From assembly GCA_003978375.1 (NCBI GenBank), contig QNZW01000171.1, positions 1 through 16,692 of the forward strand: a stretch of 16,692 nt of DNA, read 5' to 3'. Position numbers and translations under genes: made by a program. Positions 15,491 through 16,692 of the stretch are shown piece after piece (the first letter of the stretch is position 1; every line of letters begins with the position of its first letter). The stretch comes from Sulfurovum sp. Lineage in GTDB: Bacteria; Campylobacterota; Campylobacteria; Campylobacterales; Sulfurovaceae. The notes under the pieces were generated by a model that worked only from the letters and a program-made list of their open reading frames with translations, did no database searches and was not told where the DNA came from.

Positions 15491-16692
15491 ATGACAGAGC
15501 CTTTACTCATTGAAATCGGTGTAGAAGAACTACCAGCTATACCCCTACTTAAAATTATTAATAATATAGAAAAATCATGGGAAAATATACTTAAGGAGTA
15601 CCATCTTTCAACACATTTTACATTTGTCTATACCCCTAGAAGATTGGTGCTTAAGCATACTAACATGCCTGTAAAACAAGAAGATACAGCTGTAGAACTT
15701 TTTGGTCCTCCTTTGGTTGCTGCCATAAAAGAAGGCAAGCCAACACCTGCAGCACTTGGATTTGCACGTAAATGTGGTGTTGATTTCTCAGAGCTAGGAC
15801 GTGGTGAGAAAAATGGTAAAGAGGTGCTTTATTTCAAAAAAGAAGAAAAAGGAAAGCAAACAGATTCACTCTTGCAAGAGATGTTAGAAAAGTGGATAGC
15901 CTCTATGGCATTTGGAAAAATGATGCGATGGGGGAGCAGAAGCGATGAGTTTATCAGACCTATTAGATGGCTCCAGGTGCGTATGGGGGAGAGCTCTGTG
16001 CCTGTAGAACTTTATGGTGTAAAATCAGATACAAAGACTTATGTACACCGTATGGTAAGCTATGATGCTGTAGAAGTACCAAGTATCAGTGCATATGACA
16101 CAATACTCAAAGAGGGTGCCGTGATGTTGCAACCCTCTGAACGTGAAGCTGTGATACTTGCAGCGTTTGATGCCTTAGAATCTGAACATGATATTGTGAT
16201 AGAAAGAGACAATGCTTTACTTGCAGAGGTTGTAGCCATTACAGAAAATCCTAAAGCTTTGCTAGGGACATTTGATAGCTCTTTTTTAGAGTTACCTCCT
16301 GAGGTGATTATTACTTCTATGAAAGAGCATCAGCGTTACTTCCCCGTCTTTGAGGGTGGGAAAATTGCCAATAAATTTGTCGTGGTAAGTAATGCTTATA
16401 CAGAAAACTACTCAAAAGTGGTAGCTGGTAATGAGCGTGTACTAAAGCCAAGACTGGCTGATGGACTTTTCTTCTACAAAAATGACCTGAAAAATGGACT
16501 TTCTATAGATGGGCTTGAAAAGGTGCAATTTATTGATGGTCTTGGATCTCTTGCCGATAAAATAGTGAGAGAAAAAAATATTGCTATGCGTTTGTTGGGA
16601 CTTTATATGGAAAAAGTCGAAGCAACCACGGAAAAAAGTAACGCAACGCTAGAAAAACTTATGGACAGAGCCATTAGCCTTGCCAAAGCTGA
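15491..16692 (+). CDS. glyS: Glycyl-tRNA synthetase beta subunit (3' end cut by window)
   Basis: GlyS is the large subunit of the bacterial alpha2/beta2 glycyl-tRNA synthetase, which joins glycine to tRNA-Gly together with GlyQ. The frame is open from ATG 15491 to the window end (400 codons); E. coli GlyS has 689, so roughly 60% is present. The start LLIEIGVEELPAIPL (5-19), FVYTPRRLVL (45-54), FIRPIRWLQ (about 154-162), SMKEHQRYFPVFE (about 276-288) and NERVLKPRLADGLFFYKND (about 315-333) are all standard family motifs. AGGA (15478-15481) lies nine bases before the ATG. It diverges from the M48 gene. glyQ is not in the window, so the two subunits are encoded apart, unless glyQ lies beyond the right edge. 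Confidence 0.95.
   Translation, partial: MTEPLLIEIGVEELPAIPLLKIINNIEKSWENILKEYHLSTHFTFVYTPRRLVLKHTNMPVKQEDTAVELFGPPLVAAIKEGKPTPAALGFARKCGVDFSELGRGEKNGKEVLYFKKEEKGKQTDSLLQEMLEKWIASMAFGKMMRWGSRSDEFIRPIRWLQVRMGESSVPVELYGVKSDTKTYVHRMVSYDAVEVPSISAYDTILKEGAVMLQPSEREAVILAAFDALESEHDIVIERDNALLAEVVAITENPKALLGTFDSSFLELPPEVIITSMKEHQRYFPVFEGGKIANKFVVVSNAYTENYSKVVAGNERVLKPRLADGLFFYKNDLKNGLSIDGLEKVQFIDGLGSLADKIVREKNIAMRLLGLYMEKVEATTEKSNATLEKLMDRAISLAKA

Noticed and set aside
1..16692. CRISPR, tRNA/rRNA, IS elements, prophage, toxin-antitoxin or defence genes
   Set aside because: No regularly spaced short repeats, transposase or integrase motifs, tRNA-like folds or known defence domains were found in any intergenic space or reading frame read; every large reading frame has a housekeeping assignment except the three small unknowns listed.

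Overview
The window is AT-rich and densely packed with genes. Protein content points to a member of the Campylobacterota (the former Epsilonproteobacteria), probably a free-living, Sulfurovum- or Sulfurimonas-like organism. The pointers are the style of RpoD, the short class I fructose-1,6-bisphosphatase, the short GluRS of the Campylobacterota second-copy kind, an alpha2/beta2-type GlyS, and a small cysteine protein ending in GGGFEF next to fbp and mobB. From memory, the block small Cys protein - fbp - mobB - lipoprotein - slt - yggT - gltX occurs in the same order in Campylobacter jejuni. The genus guess is inference only.

Layout from left to right. Positions 1-4268 (+) hold the 3' end of tamA (Omp85 barrel) and all of tamB, joined by a TTGA overlap; together they form the TAM module of outer-membrane biogenesis. 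Converging on them are mobB, fbp and a 65-residue cysteine protein (5836 back to 4276, -), with 14-nt and TAATG junctions. A lone lipoprotein gene of unknown function (5988-6527, +) diverges from mobB and overlaps the 3' end of slt. gltX, yggT and slt (9380 back to 6517, -) form a tight operon. rpoD (11298 back to 9448, -) encodes the primary sigma factor and diverges from leuD-leuB (11461-13026, +) for leucine synthesis. purU, trmL and a 49-residue membrane protein follow (13083-14569, +). A hairpin separates them from a convergent M48 lipoprotein protease gene (15363 back to 14596, -). The window ends inside glyS (15491 onward, +).

The content is essentially core housekeeping: envelope assembly and turnover (TamA/TamB, Slt, the M48 protease, YggT), translation (GltX, GlyS, TrmL), transcription (RpoD) and central metabolism (Fbp, MobB, LeuD/LeuB, PurU). 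No insertion sequence, prophage, CRISPR array, tRNA, rRNA or toxin-antitoxin module was seen, and no gene-free stretch exceeds about 165 bases. I did not find a clearly new multi-gene system. The most promising leads are three poorly characterised small genes (the 65-residue Cys protein, the lipoprotein, and the 49-residue membrane protein), overlapping palindromes at the M48 promoter, and a triplicated segment inside TamB.

Start codons need care here. tamB and leuD appear to use TTG. mobB and the lipoprotein appear to use GTG, each with a decoy ATG two bases upstream. gltX and purU are better started at an internal ATG than at the longest open frame.
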